Shown here: positions 8,501-17,417 of the stretch, one piece after another
How positions within the stretch are numbered: the stretch's first letter is position 1
Layout of the letters: the number at the start of each line of letters is the position of its first letter
From: Flavobacteriaceae bacterium
GTDB lineage: Bacteria; Bacteroidota; Bacteroidia; Flavobacteriales; Flavobacteriaceae
Length of the DNA stretch: 64,000 nucleotides
NCBI GenBank assembly: GCA_027490305.1
Contig: JAIXYI010000023.1
Coordinates: 1-64,000, forward strand
Reading direction: 5' to 3'
The notes under the pieces: generated by a model
What the model was told of the DNA's origin: nothing
Database searches by the model: none
The model's input: only the letters and a program-made list of their open reading frames with translations
Position numbers and translations under genes: made by a program

Positions 8501-11500
8501 GTCGGAGACACAATGGGAGGTATATGTGGTGCCGGTTGGTGGACCTCTTCCAGTTAACGGACAGCCTTTGGCCGACCCGACCAACACCACTGACAACTAT
8601 TATGTAGCCAATGCACCGCTACCTTTTACCGTAACCGGTTTGCTTCCGGGAACGAACTATATCTATTACGTACGTGCTATATGCTCGGGTTCTGACGTCA
8701 GTACCTGGACGATACTGAATCCGAAAACCTTCACTACTAAACCAGTGAACGACGAGTGTACGGCGGCCATTAACGTGCCGGTTAACCCTACCCGCGAATG
8801 CGTAGACGATGTATCAGGCAGCACGGTGGGTGCTACGCTGTCGTCTCAACTCGCCGGATGTCCGGGACAAGAGGATGACGACGTATGGTATATGTTCACG
8901 GCTACGAATGATATCCACATCATCACACTTAGCAATGTAGTAGGCGGTGGCGGCGATGTCAACCATACCGTATACGCACTGGCAGGGCCGGATTGTTCGA
9001 CCATGACGCAGTTGTACTGCTCGAACCCGAACGTGAGCATAGCAAATGGCCTTACACCTAATAATGTGTATTACATCCGCGTATACAGTAACGGTAACAC
9101 ACAAACCAATGCTATTACGTTTGATCTCTGTATTACGACACCGCCGGACATCACCAATGATGACTGTAGTACAGCCATTGTCGCCTCGGTTAACGAGGGC
9201 TTTGAGTGCGTGACGACTACCCCTGGAACCGTAACGGGAGCAACACCGTCGACAGGTTCGTTTACAAATGCTTGTGCTGGGTCTGAGGACGATGACGTAT
9301 GGTTCCAGTTTACGGCCAACGGGGCTAAGCAGATCATTAGTTTAGAGAATATACAAGGGACCTCCGTAAACGTCAATTTCCAGGTGTTTTCAACGGCCAC
9401 AGATTGTAGTGCCCTTACCTCTCTCGGATGTTTTACGGAAAATCAGGCCGTACTTAACAACACAACGGAAGGCGCAGTCTATTTTATAAGGTTGTGGTCG
9501 GAGGAAAACACGTTACAGGACATTGTATTTGATATTTGTATAGGGAAAGTACCTCCTCCCATCTATACAAGTACTACAGATTATACTATTACCGAATTAG
9601 TGGAAGACGTTTTTATTGATTCCGATTGTGCATTGGTTTCGAATATCACGTCATCCGCTGCGGGAGTGGGTTATTTCAACAAAGCAAACTCTGAGTTCGC
9701 TTTGACGGAGGGTATTATCCTGACTTCCGGCAACGTTTTGGCGGCCCCGGGTCCGGAGACGGGCATTCAGAGTTTTGATAATGGGAACCCTGCGGATGCC
9801 GATCTCACCGCGTTGATTAACCAAGTAGACCCTGACGGAGGAATCAGTTCGAACGTCGCCAGACTCGAGTTTGACTTCACGCCGATCACAAACTACATAT
9901 TCTTCGATTTCATTTTTGCATCTGATGAATATGGGACCTTTCAGTGCAGTTTCAGTGATTTCTTCGCCTTCTTCCTTACGAATACCGTAACCGGGGAAAC
10001 CATCAACATGGCGGTTGTTCCAGGAACGGACGATCCCGTATGTACTTTTACCGTCAGGAACAATATCTTCAATACAGCCTGCACCTCAGAAAATGTCGAG
10101 TGGTTTGATTATTTGTATGACGATTTTCTTCCAGGTGGTACTCCGGCCATCGTTTCCATGACCGATTTTCGAGGGATTACCAAGAAGATGATCGCGGAAG
10201 CAAACGTGACGCCTGGTACGTTGTATCATATGAAGATTGTACTGGGGGACGACGGAGGTTTCGGAGGTTTCGATACCGCTTACGATTCGGCTGTATTTAT
10301 CCAGGATTTTGAGATTGGCGATGTAGAGTTGGGGGTTGACCTTACGGTAGATAATGGGAACGCGATTTGCGTGGGCGATGAGTATACCATACAAAGCGGA
10401 CTGGATCCGGTGAATTATACGTTTGAGTGGTATAACGGAACCGATTTGATCTCAGGTGAAACAGGGCCGAACCTGACAGTAACACAGCCCGGGGCGTATA
10501 CCATAAAGGCACTGTTTAATAACACTTCCTGTCAGGCAACCGACACAGTGACTATTGAGTACTATCAGGATGCGCTACCCGGCACGCCAGAAAACCTCAT
10601 CAACTGTGATGCTTCTGGTTCTGCCTTATTCGATCTTACAGAGAATGCCGATAACATCCTGGCGCCGTTCACTGCGGGTACCCACACGATTGCGTACTTC
10701 CTGAATGAAGACGATGCGAGCGATAATGTCAACGATATCGATGATCCAACCACGTTTACCGGAAATGACGATCAGGTTATATGGGTTCGGGTCAACAACA
10801 CGGCTACAGGATGTAAGCAATTGATATCGTTTACTCTTACCGTACAAGACCTTACACCGCAATTTACGCTTGATGGTAAATTGGCTATTTGTCCGGATGA
10901 GTCGACAACCCTTACCGTACAGCCGGTAGCAGGTAATTTCGATCCTACGTTGGTTACCTACGTTTGGACAGGGCCATCGGGCACGCTTCCTGACACAGGC
11001 CAGTCGATCACGGTAGTGGGTGCAACGGGCTATGGTTCGTACTCAGTATTGGTGAACAACCAGGGCTGTACCGCTACCCAGACATTCGACATAATAGAGA
11101 ATACGGAAGAGTGGACGGTATCAGTCAATACGCCTGCGACCCTTTGTCCGTCTGAATCGGCAACTATCGCGGTAAGCATCGGCAATAACACGAACGGCGA
11201 TCCGGTGGAATACACCTACACGACACCTGGGGGCACCCCTGTAGTGAGTGCCAGCAACTCGTTCGTTATTACGGGTCCTGGTGATTACAACGTAAACGTC
11301 AACATTTTGGGTTGCGATACGGATTATCCGTTCACCGTAGGTACGTCAACGCCGGCGTGGGCCGTGAGCGTTACGGGCAACACACCGCTTTGTCCGGATG
11401 AAAACGGAACTGTGACCGCCACCGTGGCCAATCCACCGGCCGGAGCTACTATCACCTATACGTTTACACGACCAAGTGGAGGCGATGTTACCAACACCAC

Positions 11501-12344
11501 AGGTGTATTGCCGGTAGACGAAGCAGGCGATTATACGGTGAGTGTGGATATCTATGGATGTCCGTCTACACCGCAACCATTTGCAATCGCGGAGGGCGCT
11601 ATTGACTACACGGTATCGTTTGTGGGAGAGCCGTATACGATATGCGACAACCAGAGTGTACTGGTTTCGTTCACAGCCAATAATTTCGACATCAACGATC
11701 CGCTGGTGAGTTTCACGTGGATCCGACCAGACGGGTCAACCGCCACGGGTGCTACTATCAGTGCCGATCAGGTTGGGACGTATCAGTTGACCATCGAACG
11801 TTTGGGTTGCCAGGCCGGACCGTTCCCAGTTAACGTAGGAGAGAACAATACGACCGTGACCATCGGAAGCGATAACAGTTGTGAGAACAATGTATTCCTT
11901 ATCCGCGCCATTCCGGTGAACAACTCCTTCGATCCGGCGACCGCTACATTTGAGTGGACGGGAACTGCGCCGTTCCAACCGGGCACCGAACCGTGGATCA
12001 TCAGGGTAACGGAAGGAGGTACTTATACGGTTACTATAACAACACCTGACGGATGTAAATCCATACAGCCGATTACCGAGAACTTCGTCGCCTGCGGCAT
12101 CCAGCGTGGTATTTCTCCGAATGGGGATGGTAAGAACGACACGTTTGATTTGAGTGGTTATAACGTCAAGAAGTTGACGATTTTCAATCGTTACGGTACT
12201 CAGGTTTATGAGTATGCGAACTACACCAACCAGTGGGATGGTCATTCTGCTGGCGGAGAGACGTTACCTTCGGCTACGTATTTTTATGTTATAGAGACGG
12301 CAGAGGGAGACCAACTGACGGGTTGGATTTACATTAACAGATAA
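5547..12344 (+). CDS. Giant T9SS type B secreted multidomain surface protein
   Basis: A 2265-residue protein predicted to be exported by Sec and then placed on the cell surface by the type IX secretion system. It has a signal peptide (MKKITLLLLMLWSCINYAQ). A choice-of-anchor J (MAM-like) domain covers about residues 20-190, beginning NEDFESAFPPTGWTT. Several fibronectin type III domains follow, interleaved with two copies of a roughly 95-residue module starting CxxADKCTY (near 528 and 847). Two Cys-rich repeats of the form NDxCxxAI lie near 1067 and 1203, and a choice-of-anchor L domain near 1345-1590 (ASDEYGTFQCSFSDFFAFF). A row of Ig/PKD-like domains runs to about 2180. The last 85 residues are a gliding-motility-type C-terminal domain (ISPNGDGKNDTF ... 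GWIYINR), the type B sorting signal. A PorP/SprF-family gene follows, as is usual for type B substrates. Its ligand is unknown; an adhesin role is inferred. Confidence 0.93.
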   Translation: MKKITLLLLMLWSCINYAQLNEDFESAFPPTGWTTSSVVGGSFVWEWSPAAITACSGTKGAYINNENIGQGNTEQDWLITKQVTVPTDGQLRFLVRQFQIGDVNTKFRVMITTGAQTDLASYQLAKAWTEAELNDFDDGDVTDCDLRTVEFANTFFGQQVYIAFVREYTQPTPARTGERFLIDNVSLVQQCQPVTDLTVGAASCSGAPIGWTAPAGQTNFQVLVIPEGNPINEAFAVPVTGTTYTPTTLLPSTVYSIYVRTDCGDNNFSAWVGPLNFTTIPAGSLCSCPIPITTCPAQFSGSTQDYGDDFDTIQSPAAGSLCGAVPATVNYMAGPEVVYAFTATADQTINLWMDPVQSNSGVFVYSSCADIGVNCIAGAANNNANPRTFNFDVTTGNTYYIVISSTAAVTNVVYDLVLQCVTPPPPPCVTIAPPACAAVTNLTATSATLNWSAGATASGAYTSWNIVVQPASSPVPTGGGTLVTGAPTYNATSLTGGIAYEYWIQGICTDGSGQTSVWYGPCSFTTPLCNDADKCTYTFRMTDSANNGWNGARMQIVQNNAVIATIGSTYNAGAGPIDVAVQLCPGQPFSVFWSVAGTQPQQCILTILNSASQAIFLKPAGASGVNQTVYSGVVSAACADTTCNTFATGLTISGVFTTSLTASWTSPGVDTWDVYVAPTGGPAPDDATTPTYDDITSNPFSTIVPLTPDTPYDVCVRVQCDFTTPDWVCTTVTTLPTCPKPTNPTVTNITLNSADFGWTPGTPTDSQWEILIIPGWPNAPAPPGVNPAVGTIYPVSAAQVGAPPGPYTFNIAGLTQATIYYYYIRTVCPGDDKSTWTGPVIFNTITCDAADKCTYKFVLTDLGSNGWNGARLQVRQNGIPITPVIGGTINGAGPTTVNISLCDDIPFDVFWQTAGTAPDEIGFTVQNPFTDIIYTYEPGTGTPGTVIWNSVTECDPPTCPKPTALSVNLVATTQTTAELTWIPGGSETQWEVYVVPVGGPLPVNGQPLADPTNTTDNYYVANAPLPFTVTGLLPGTNYIYYVRAICSGSDVSTWTILNPKTFTTKPVNDECTAAINVPVNPTRECVDDVSGSTVGATLSSQLAGCPGQEDDDVWYMFTATNDIHIITLSNVVGGGGDVNHTVYALAGPDCSTMTQLYCSNPNVSIANGLTPNNVYYIRVYSNGNTQTNAITFDLCITTPPDITNDDCSTAIVASVNEGFECVTTTPGTVTGATPSTGSFTNACAGSEDDDVWFQFTANGAKQIISLENIQGTSVNVNFQVFSTATDCSALTSLGCFTENQAVLNNTTEGAVYFIRLWSEENTLQDIVFDICIGKVPPPIYTSTTDYTITELVEDVFIDSDCALVSNITSSAAGVGYFNKANSEFALTEGIILTSGNVLAAPGPETGIQSFDNGNPADADLTALINQVDPDGGISSNVARLEFDFTPITNYIFFDFIFASDEYGTFQCSFSDFFAFFLTNTVTGETINMAVVPGTDDPVCTFTVRNNIFNTACTSENVEWFDYLYDDFLPGGTPAIVSMTDFRGITKKMIAEANVTPGTLYHMKIVLGDDGGFGGFDTAYDSAVFIQDFEIGDVELGVDLTVDNGNAICVGDEYTIQSGLDPVNYTFEWYNGTDLISGETGPNLTVTQPGAYTIKALFNNTSCQATDTVTIEYYQDALPGTPENLINCDASGSALFDLTENADNILAPFTAGTHTIAYFLNEDDASDNVNDIDDPTTFTGNDDQVIWVRVNNTATGCKQLISFTLTVQDLTPQFTLDGKLAICPDESTTLTVQPVAGNFDPTLVTYVWTGPSGTLPDTGQSITVVGATGYGSYSVLVNNQGCTATQTFDIIENTEEWTVSVNTPATLCPSESATIAVSIGNNTNGDPVEYTYTTPGGTPVVSASNSFVITGPGDYNVNVNILGCDTDYPFTVGTSTPAWAVSVTGNTPLCPDENGTVTATVANPPAGATITYTFTRPSGGDVTNTTGVLPVDEAGDYTVSVDIYGCPSTPQPFAIAEGAIDYTVSFVGEPYTICDNQSVLVSFTANNFDINDPLVSFTWIRPDGSTATGATISADQVGTYQLTIERLGCQAGPFPVNVGENNTTVTIGSDNSCENNVFLIRAIPVNNSFDPATATFEWTGTAPFQPGTEPWIIRVTEGGTYTVTITTPDGCKSIQPITENFVACGIQRGISPNGDGKNDTFDLSGYNVKKLTIFNRYGTQVYEYANYTNQWDGHSAGGETLPSATYFYVIETAEGDQLTGWIYINR

Positions 12345-12362
12345 ACGGCAACCTAAATTCAG

Positions 12363-12382
12363 GCCTGCCCGAAAGGGCAGGC
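12363..12382 (+). other. Intercistronic GAAA-tetraloop hairpin
   Basis: A perfect 8-bp stem, GCCTGCCC / GGGCAGGC, is closed by a GAAA tetraloop between the giant gene and the PorP/SprF gene. It is not followed by a T-tract, so it is unlikely to be a strong intrinsic terminator. It is better placed to act as a transcript-stability or processing element between a very large message and its downstream partners. Confidence 0.6.
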
Positions 12383-12399
12383 TATAAATTACCATACAG

Positions 12400-13323
12400 A
12401 TGAAGAAACTATATTTGGCGGCGTTAGCCGTTTTACTGGGTGCTACGGGTCTTTATGCGCAGCAGGATCCGCACTATACGCAGTATATGTATAATATGAA
12501 CGTAATGAACCCGGCGTATGCGGGCTCGAAAGACCATTTGTCGATGGGTCTTCTCTACCGCAAGCAATGGGTGAATATAGACGGAGCCCCTGAGACGGCG
12601 ACCTTCTCGGGTTCGATGCCTGTTGGCCGGAACGTTGGTTTGGGTTTATCGGTTATATCAGACAAGATTGGTCCGGTAGAGGAGCAGAACGCCTATGGTG
12701 ATTTCTCCTATACCCTTCGTTTGAACGGCGAGCACCGCCTGGCCTTTGGTTTGAAGGCAGGTGCTACCTTCCAGCGGATCGGATTGTATAGCGACATCAA
12801 CAACGGGAACCTTCCCGACCCGAGCGATGATGCCTTCCAGGAGAACACCAACAATGTGTATTTGAACATCGGGGGCGGTGTTTTCTACTACACGGATCAT
12901 TACTACCTGGCCTTCTCGGTTCCGAACATGCTCAAGGCAACGCAACTGGACTACAACGGTCGGAAGTTCGGCAGCGAGACGCGCCACTTCTTCCTTACCG
13001 GTGGTTATGTCTTCAACCTGAGCCCTACGGTTAAGTTCAAGCCCTTTGCGATGTGGAAAGGCGCCTTTGATGCCCCTACGTCGCTGGATGTCTCGACGAA
13101 CTTTCTCTTCAATGAGAAGTTTGAGCTTGGAGCTACCTACCGTGTAGACGACAGCTTCGGGGGTATGGTGAACTATGCGATCAACCCGAACATCCGCATC
13201 GGTTATGCCTATGACCATGTGATCTCGGATATCAAGACCGTTACCACGTCTTCGCATGAGATTATCCTTTTGTTCGATCTGGACTTCCCGAAGAAGGTAT
13301 CACGTTCACCACGTTTTTTCTAA
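12400..13323 (+). CDS. PorP/SprF family type IX secretion outer-membrane protein
   Basis: A 307-residue outer-membrane beta-barrel. The signal peptide ends GLYAQ, followed by the family hallmark QDPHYTQYMYNMNVMNPAYAG and repeated amphipathic strands. SprF is needed for surface localisation of SprB, and its paralogues usually sit directly after genes for type B sorted proteins, as here, so this barrel is probably the dedicated partner of the giant protein. It is 55 bases downstream of that gene and 19 bases upstream of the OmpA-family gene. That it serves only this substrate is inference. Confidence 0.92.
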   Translation: MKKLYLAALAVLLGATGLYAQQDPHYTQYMYNMNVMNPAYAGSKDHLSMGLLYRKQWVNIDGAPETATFSGSMPVGRNVGLGLSVISDKIGPVEEQNAYGDFSYTLRLNGEHRLAFGLKAGATFQRIGLYSDINNGNLPDPSDDAFQENTNNVYLNIGGGVFYYTDHYYLAFSVPNMLKATQLDYNGRKFGSETRHFFLTGGYVFNLSPTVKFKPFAMWKGAFDAPTSLDVSTNFLFNEKFELGATYRVDDSFGGMVNYAINPNIRIGYAYDHVISDIKTVTTSSHEIILLFDLDFPKKVSRSPRFF

Positions 13324-13342
13324 CATAAACCTGAACACGACA

Positions 13343-15226
13343 ATGAAAAAAACAGCACTTATATTCAGTTTTGTGTTAGCTGCGGCATTCTCCTCGGTGC
13401 AGGCACAGAACAGAGACACAGAGACGGCCGATAAGCTCTTCCGTCGATTGGAATACGTAGATGCCGCCAAGGAATACGAATCGTTGGTGGAGAAGAAGAA
13501 AGGCAGCAGCTATGTGTATAAACAACTGGCCGAAGCCTACTACAATATGTTCAACCCGAAGGAAGCAGCCAAGTGGTATGCCCGTATTATCAACGAGCCA
13601 CAGGATGCCGAGACCTACTTCAAGTACGCCCAGATGCTGAAGATGAACGGTAAGTACGAAGAGGCCAACAAATGGATGAAGAAGTTCGCCTCGATGGCTC
13701 CATCGGACCAACGTGCGGTGGAGTTCATGAAGAACCCGGACTACCTTCCCAAACTACTTGACAAGAGCAAGGCCTTCAACGTAAAGACAATGGCCATCAA
13801 CAGCCCGGAGTCTGACTTTGGCGCGGTATTGTCAAACGACAACTTCCTTTACTTCACCTCGGCCCGCAACAAGTCGCGCAAGACCTATGGCTGGAACGAT
13901 GAGCCGTATCTGGATATGTACCAGGCAGTACGCAACGCCGATGGCAGCTATGCAGAACCTACCCCTATCGTAGGCATCAACAGCAAGTGGCACGACGGCC
14001 CGGCTACGGTAAGCGCCGATGGTAAGACAATGTACTTCTCTTCGGAGAGCTTCAAGGAAAAGGAATATGTAAAGGACAGAAAGGTAAAGAACGCGAAGCT
14101 CAACCGCGGACAGGTCTATATCTACAAAGCCACCAAAGCCGGCGACGGCTGGGGCAATGTAAAGGAAGTACCTTTCAACAACAAGGAATACTCTACGGGC
14201 AATCCAAGCCTTTCCAAAGACGGCAAGACACTGTACTTCTCATCGGATATGCCAGGCGGCTTCGGAGGCTCTGACATCTGGAAGGTATCCATCAACGGAG
14301 ATACCTACGGCACGCCGGAGAACCTGGGCAAGATGGTCAACACCGAAGGCTCGGAGAACTTCCCATCAATCACCGACGACGGACTGCTGTATTATGCTTC
14401 AAATGGCAAACCGGGCCTTGGCGGACTCGACATCTTTGTCTTCGATACCAAGAAACCAGCCGAGGCCACCAACGTAGGCAAACCGGTCAACAGCGAGAAA
14501 GACGACTTCGCTTTCAGCTTCAACACGGCCCAGAACATCGGCTTTTTGGCCTCGAACCGTTCGGGCAATGACGATCTTTACATCGCTGACCCGATCTGTA
14601 GCGTAGAGGCCACAGTAGTGGTAACCAACGCCAAGACAGGCCAACCGATTGATGGTGCCCGTGTGGCGATCCTCGACGATAAGAAGAACGTGATTGAGAC
14701 GCGCAACTCCGACTCAAACGGAGCTGTGGTCTACACGGTAGAGTGTAACAAGTCCTACACCGTCCAGGCGATGAAAGACGGCTTTGAGAGCGGCACCTTC
14801 GGCATCGAGAAGAACAAGGGCGGCAAGGTAGAGGTAGCGGCGGCATTGAACCCAATCGATGTGATCGTGACCGAAACCGAAATCATCCTCAAAGACATCT
14901 TCTTCGAATACAACAAGAGCAACATCACTCCGGAAGGCGCCTTCGAACTCGACAAGCTCGTACAGGTGTTAAGCAACAACCCGAACATGGTGATACTGGT
15001 CAAGTCGCACACCGACAACCGCGGTTCGGACAAATACAACCTCGATCTCTCCGATCGTCGTGCGAAGGCAACGGTGGCGTATGTCATCTCGAAAGGCATC
15101 TCCAAAGAGCGCATCTCGGGCAAAGGCTATGGCGAGAGCGAGCCGAAGGTCGACTGCAAAGAGGCCTGCACCGAAGAGCAACACGCGATGAACCGCCGAA
15201 GCGAGTTCTTGATCGTGAAAAAGTAA
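13343..15226 (+). CDS. OmpA-family protein with TPR, PD40 propeller and CarboxypepD-like domain
   Basis: A 627-residue envelope protein with signal peptide MKKTALIFSFVLAAAFSSVQAQ. TPR-like helices cover about residues 25-120 (KEYESLVEKKKGSS onwards). PD40/WD40-like propeller repeats cover about 170-390 (SADGKTMYFSSE, LSKDGKTLYFSSD). A carboxypeptidase-regulatory-like beta domain lies near 422-500 and an OmpA peptidoglycan-binding domain near 512-627, including SHTDNRGSDKYN. The layout matches PorE-like proteins that tie T9SS components to the cell wall. The ORF track begins at 13256, inside the previous gene; the ATG at 13343 is followed by a good signal peptide. It closes the three-gene cassette before the terminator at 15248. 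Confidence 0.92.
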   Translation: MKKTALIFSFVLAAAFSSVQAQNRDTETADKLFRRLEYVDAAKEYESLVEKKKGSSYVYKQLAEAYYNMFNPKEAAKWYARIINEPQDAETYFKYAQMLKMNGKYEEANKWMKKFASMAPSDQRAVEFMKNPDYLPKLLDKSKAFNVKTMAINSPESDFGAVLSNDNFLYFTSARNKSRKTYGWNDEPYLDMYQAVRNADGSYAEPTPIVGINSKWHDGPATVSADGKTMYFSSESFKEKEYVKDRKVKNAKLNRGQVYIYKATKAGDGWGNVKEVPFNNKEYSTGNPSLSKDGKTLYFSSDMPGGFGGSDIWKVSINGDTYGTPENLGKMVNTEGSENFPSITDDGLLYYASNGKPGLGGLDIFVFDTKKPAEATNVGKPVNSEKDDFAFSFNTAQNIGFLASNRSGNDDLYIADPICSVEATVVVTNAKTGQPIDGARVAILDDKKNVIETRNSDSNGAVVYTVECNKSYTVQAMKDGFESGTFGIEKNKGGKVEVAAALNPIDVIVTETEIILKDIFFEYNKSNITPEGAFELDKLVQVLSNNPNMVILVKSHTDNRGSDKYNLDLSDRRAKATVAYVISKGISKERISGKGYGESEPKVDCKEACTEEQHAMNRRSEFLIVKK

Positions 15227-15247
15227 ATTTTCTTTTTGACGTATACT

Positions 15248-15274
15248 AAGCCGGACCTGTTGTCCGGCTTTTTT
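15248..15274 (+). terminator. Rho-independent terminator of the surface cassette
   Basis: A 9-bp perfect stem (AAGCCGGAC / GTCCGGCTT) with a five-base loop is followed by a T run, 22 bases after the OmpA-family stop codon. Confidence 0.9.
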
Positions 15275-15313
15275 ATGCCCGTAGACGAACGATGGTAGAT
15301 CGGGAAACTTTTC

Positions 15314-15321
15314 TATTTTTG
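15314..15321 (+). promoter_or_regulatory. -7 box TATTTTTG for the lipoprotein trio
   Basis: An exact TAnnTTTG match 31 bases upstream of the ATG at 15353 and after the preceding terminator. It starts an independent transcription unit. Confidence 0.5.
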
Positions 15322-15352
15322 CATTTCCTTAACAAAACCAAAGCACATAAGC

Positions 15353-16099
15353 ATGAGAAAAATTGCGTTGAGCCTTGTTGCGTTTGCCGGGCTGCTCTTT
15401 ACAGGATGCGCGGCCAATCCCGACGAGGTCTGCTACCTGCCAAGTCCAACGTTTACCGTAAATGGGCAGCCACTTACGAACGACCCGATAGAAGTAGAGG
15501 TAGTTGATAACGGTATTCTGGAATTCGGAGTAGAAAACCTGGATGGCTACGACTTCTTTTGGACCGGACCCAACAATTTTCAGTCATCCGCGACCCATCC
15601 CGTTATCCCCGCGCCAACTTCCGCGAATTCCGGAACGTATACGCTGACCATCAGTAAGGGAATCTGTACGGGAGACGTTTCTGCAAATGTAAACGTAACG
15701 GTAATCAGTCCGCAATGCACACCGATAAACAATCGAATAACATTTGATTCAGGCCTTCTGAACTCGGTCAATTTCAATTCTGTTTCTGCGTTTACCTCGG
15801 CCGATCAATTCCGGATCTCTGCCTACGCATGGCCGTGTGACCTGACTATAGGTTTCGCTTCCGCCGTGGAACCTGCCACAGGCGTCTATTCCATCAACAC
15901 TGAATGTCCGACATCCTTTCTGGAAGGGAATCAAGTGTGTGTGTCCATGGTTTACAGCGGGCAGTATTGCGTCGCACAGGGCGGGCAGGTGTTCGTAACC
16001 CGGCTTGATAATGGAAAATATACGGCGACCTTCTGCTCAGTAGAATTCAATGGTTTTCAGGTTCCCGTCATAGCAAGTACTAAAATAACGGAGCCATGA
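15353..16099 (+). CDS. Exported lipoprotein with an Ig-like domain
   Basis: A 248-residue protein with a lipoprotein signal peptide (lipobox LLFTGC at about residues 15-20), so it should be acylated at Cys20 and envelope-anchored. Residues about 30-125 look like an Ig/PKD-type beta sandwich (WTGPNNFQSSATHP, NSGTYTLTISKGIC), similar in style to the Ig-like units of the giant protein upstream. The C-terminal half is Cys-containing and of unknown fold. It overlaps the next gene by four bases (ATGA). Function is not recognisable. Confidence 0.8.
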   Translation: MRKIALSLVAFAGLLFTGCAANPDEVCYLPSPTFTVNGQPLTNDPIEVEVVDNGILEFGVENLDGYDFFWTGPNNFQSSATHPVIPAPTSANSGTYTLTISKGICTGDVSANVNVTVISPQCTPINNRITFDSGLLNSVNFNSVSAFTSADQFRISAYAWPCDLTIGFASAVEPATGVYSINTECPTSFLEGNQVCVSMVYSGQYCVAQGGQVFVTRLDNGKYTATFCSVEFNGFQVPVIASTKITEP

Positions 16100-16674
16100 G
16101 GACTTGCATGCTACTTCTGCTATGTCTCTGTGGGTGTATGTCGCACGGGCAGAACACGGTCATATACGATAAGCAAGGGAACAAGAAGATTGTTCGCGAT
16201 GATGCCATTGAAATTATCCTGCTTGACAAGCGCGTTTCTTACAAAGAAGTGGGGAAGACATGGGAAAAATATATCACGTTCAAAGATCTTGATCGTGTAG
16301 AAACCGAAACTTCCGTGTTGCGTTCAGTTCGGCTGGATCATAAGAAGAAGGACGAAGGATTTTACGTGTTGGCCGAAACCGCCGATCGTATCTGCCTCGT
16401 CCGCGCTATTGAGGTAACATCCTCTGGCAGAAGGTTTTCCTCTAGCATCACGTACTATTCCCTGTTTATTACAGATAAACAATACAATACGATTGAATCA
16501 CTTGAATTTAATTCACTGCCTAAGGATATTGTGAAGGGGTCCGGTATCGTGTCTCTTATCCGCAAGTACTTCGGGAATTGCCCTGGATTGGCGGAAAGAC
16601 TTAATGCGTTAGCAGGGCCTTACGAATCCCAGTTAAATCTCATAACCAGCCCTGTTTATAATGTTTGCAAATGA
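16096..16674 (+). CDS. Exported protein of unknown function
   Basis: A 192-residue protein with a hydrophobic N-terminus, MRTCMLLLLCLCGCMSHGQN. It could be a cleavable signal peptide ending SHGQ or a lipoprotein signal with Cys14. The body is mixed alpha/beta and charged, without recognisable motifs. Its ATG overlaps the TGA of the lipoprotein gene (ATGA), so the two are probably translated together, and the beta-barrel gene starts 16 bases after it. The context suggests a small envelope complex. Confidence 0.75.
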   Translation: MRTCMLLLLCLCGCMSHGQNTVIYDKQGNKKIVRDDAIEIILLDKRVSYKEVGKTWEKYITFKDLDRVETETSVLRSVRLDHKKKDEGFYVLAETADRICLVRAIEVTSSGRRFSSSITYYSLFITDKQYNTIESLEFNSLPKDIVKGSGIVSLIRKYFGNCPGLAERLNALAGPYESQLNLITSPVYNVCK

Positions 16675-16690
16675 CCATCTAACCAACAAC

Positions 16691-17392
16691 ATGAAGCGCG
16701 CACTATTTTTCATTTTTCTTTTCTCAGCCGTCACCGTCACCGCCCAGGCACCGCGGGGAGTCTATTTTGCCGCGGGCCTGAACCAATCTTCCCTGCAGTC
16801 GGATGACCTTTTGGCAACATCTGCTTTAGGCTGGCGGGTGGGCGTTAATGCTAATTTCGGTTACCACGAAACCTACAATTACCAAATTGAAATCGCCTTT
16901 AATCAATCGACTTTCGACTTGCTAACGATAGATGCTGGCACATTTGAGCCCTCTGGTAAAAGCAAGTACAAAATGGAGTCTTTTGAAGTCGGAGCGTATT
17001 TCAACTATTACATCCTCAAACCACAGGAAGATGCCTTTTTCCTGGGTTTGCAGGCCGGTCCTATGGTGGCTTTTGGAAACAGTCTGGTACCAAAGAGCGG
17101 ACAGGATACTTCCGGCGAACTGTACCTTCCTTACCAGCTTAACGAAGATAGTTTCCGGCTAAGCATGCCAAAAATGACCTTGAATGTCGGCGTTGGTCTC
17201 ACAGGGGGTTACAATAATATCCGGTTTGACCTGCGCTACACAAAAGGATTTACGAACTTACTGTCAGATGTAGAGACAAGTAATAGTTACGATGAGTCCG
17301 GACAATACATCGGTCCGGCTCTTGAGGCTAAGGTAGACGTAGTTTCGCTGGCTCTTAGCTACAATCTGGCCCGACTGTTCGGCTTTCAATAG
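16691..17392 (+). CDS. Outer-membrane beta-barrel protein (porin-like, OMP_b-brl type)
   Basis: A 233-residue protein with signal peptide MKRALFFIFLFSAVTVTAQ and alternating amphipathic strands (GVYFAAGLNQSS, YKMESFEVGAYFNYYIL). It ends in an aromatic residue (LARLFGFQ), as outer-membrane barrels often do. It resembles the small eight-stranded barrels common in Bacteroidetes, and no specific function can be assigned. The ATG at 16691 is chosen because the ORF-track start at 16661 lies inside the previous gene and lacks a signal peptide. It is convergent with queD. Confidence 0.82.
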   Translation: MKRALFFIFLFSAVTVTAQAPRGVYFAAGLNQSSLQSDDLLATSALGWRVGVNANFGYHETYNYQIEIAFNQSTFDLLTIDAGTFEPSGKSKYKMESFEVGAYFNYYILKPQEDAFFLGLQAGPMVAFGNSLVPKSGQDTSGELYLPYQLNEDSFRLSMPKMTLNVGVGLTGGYNNIRFDLRYTKGFTNLLSDVETSNSYDESGQYIGPALEAKVDVVSLALSYNLARLFGFQ

Positions 17393-17417
17393 CGGCTCGT
17401 GAATCTAATGGCAGGTT

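Noticed and set aside
12363-12382. Hairpin as an intrinsic terminator
   Set aside because: There is no T-tract after the stem, and the downstream PorP/SprF gene has no promoter box of its own.
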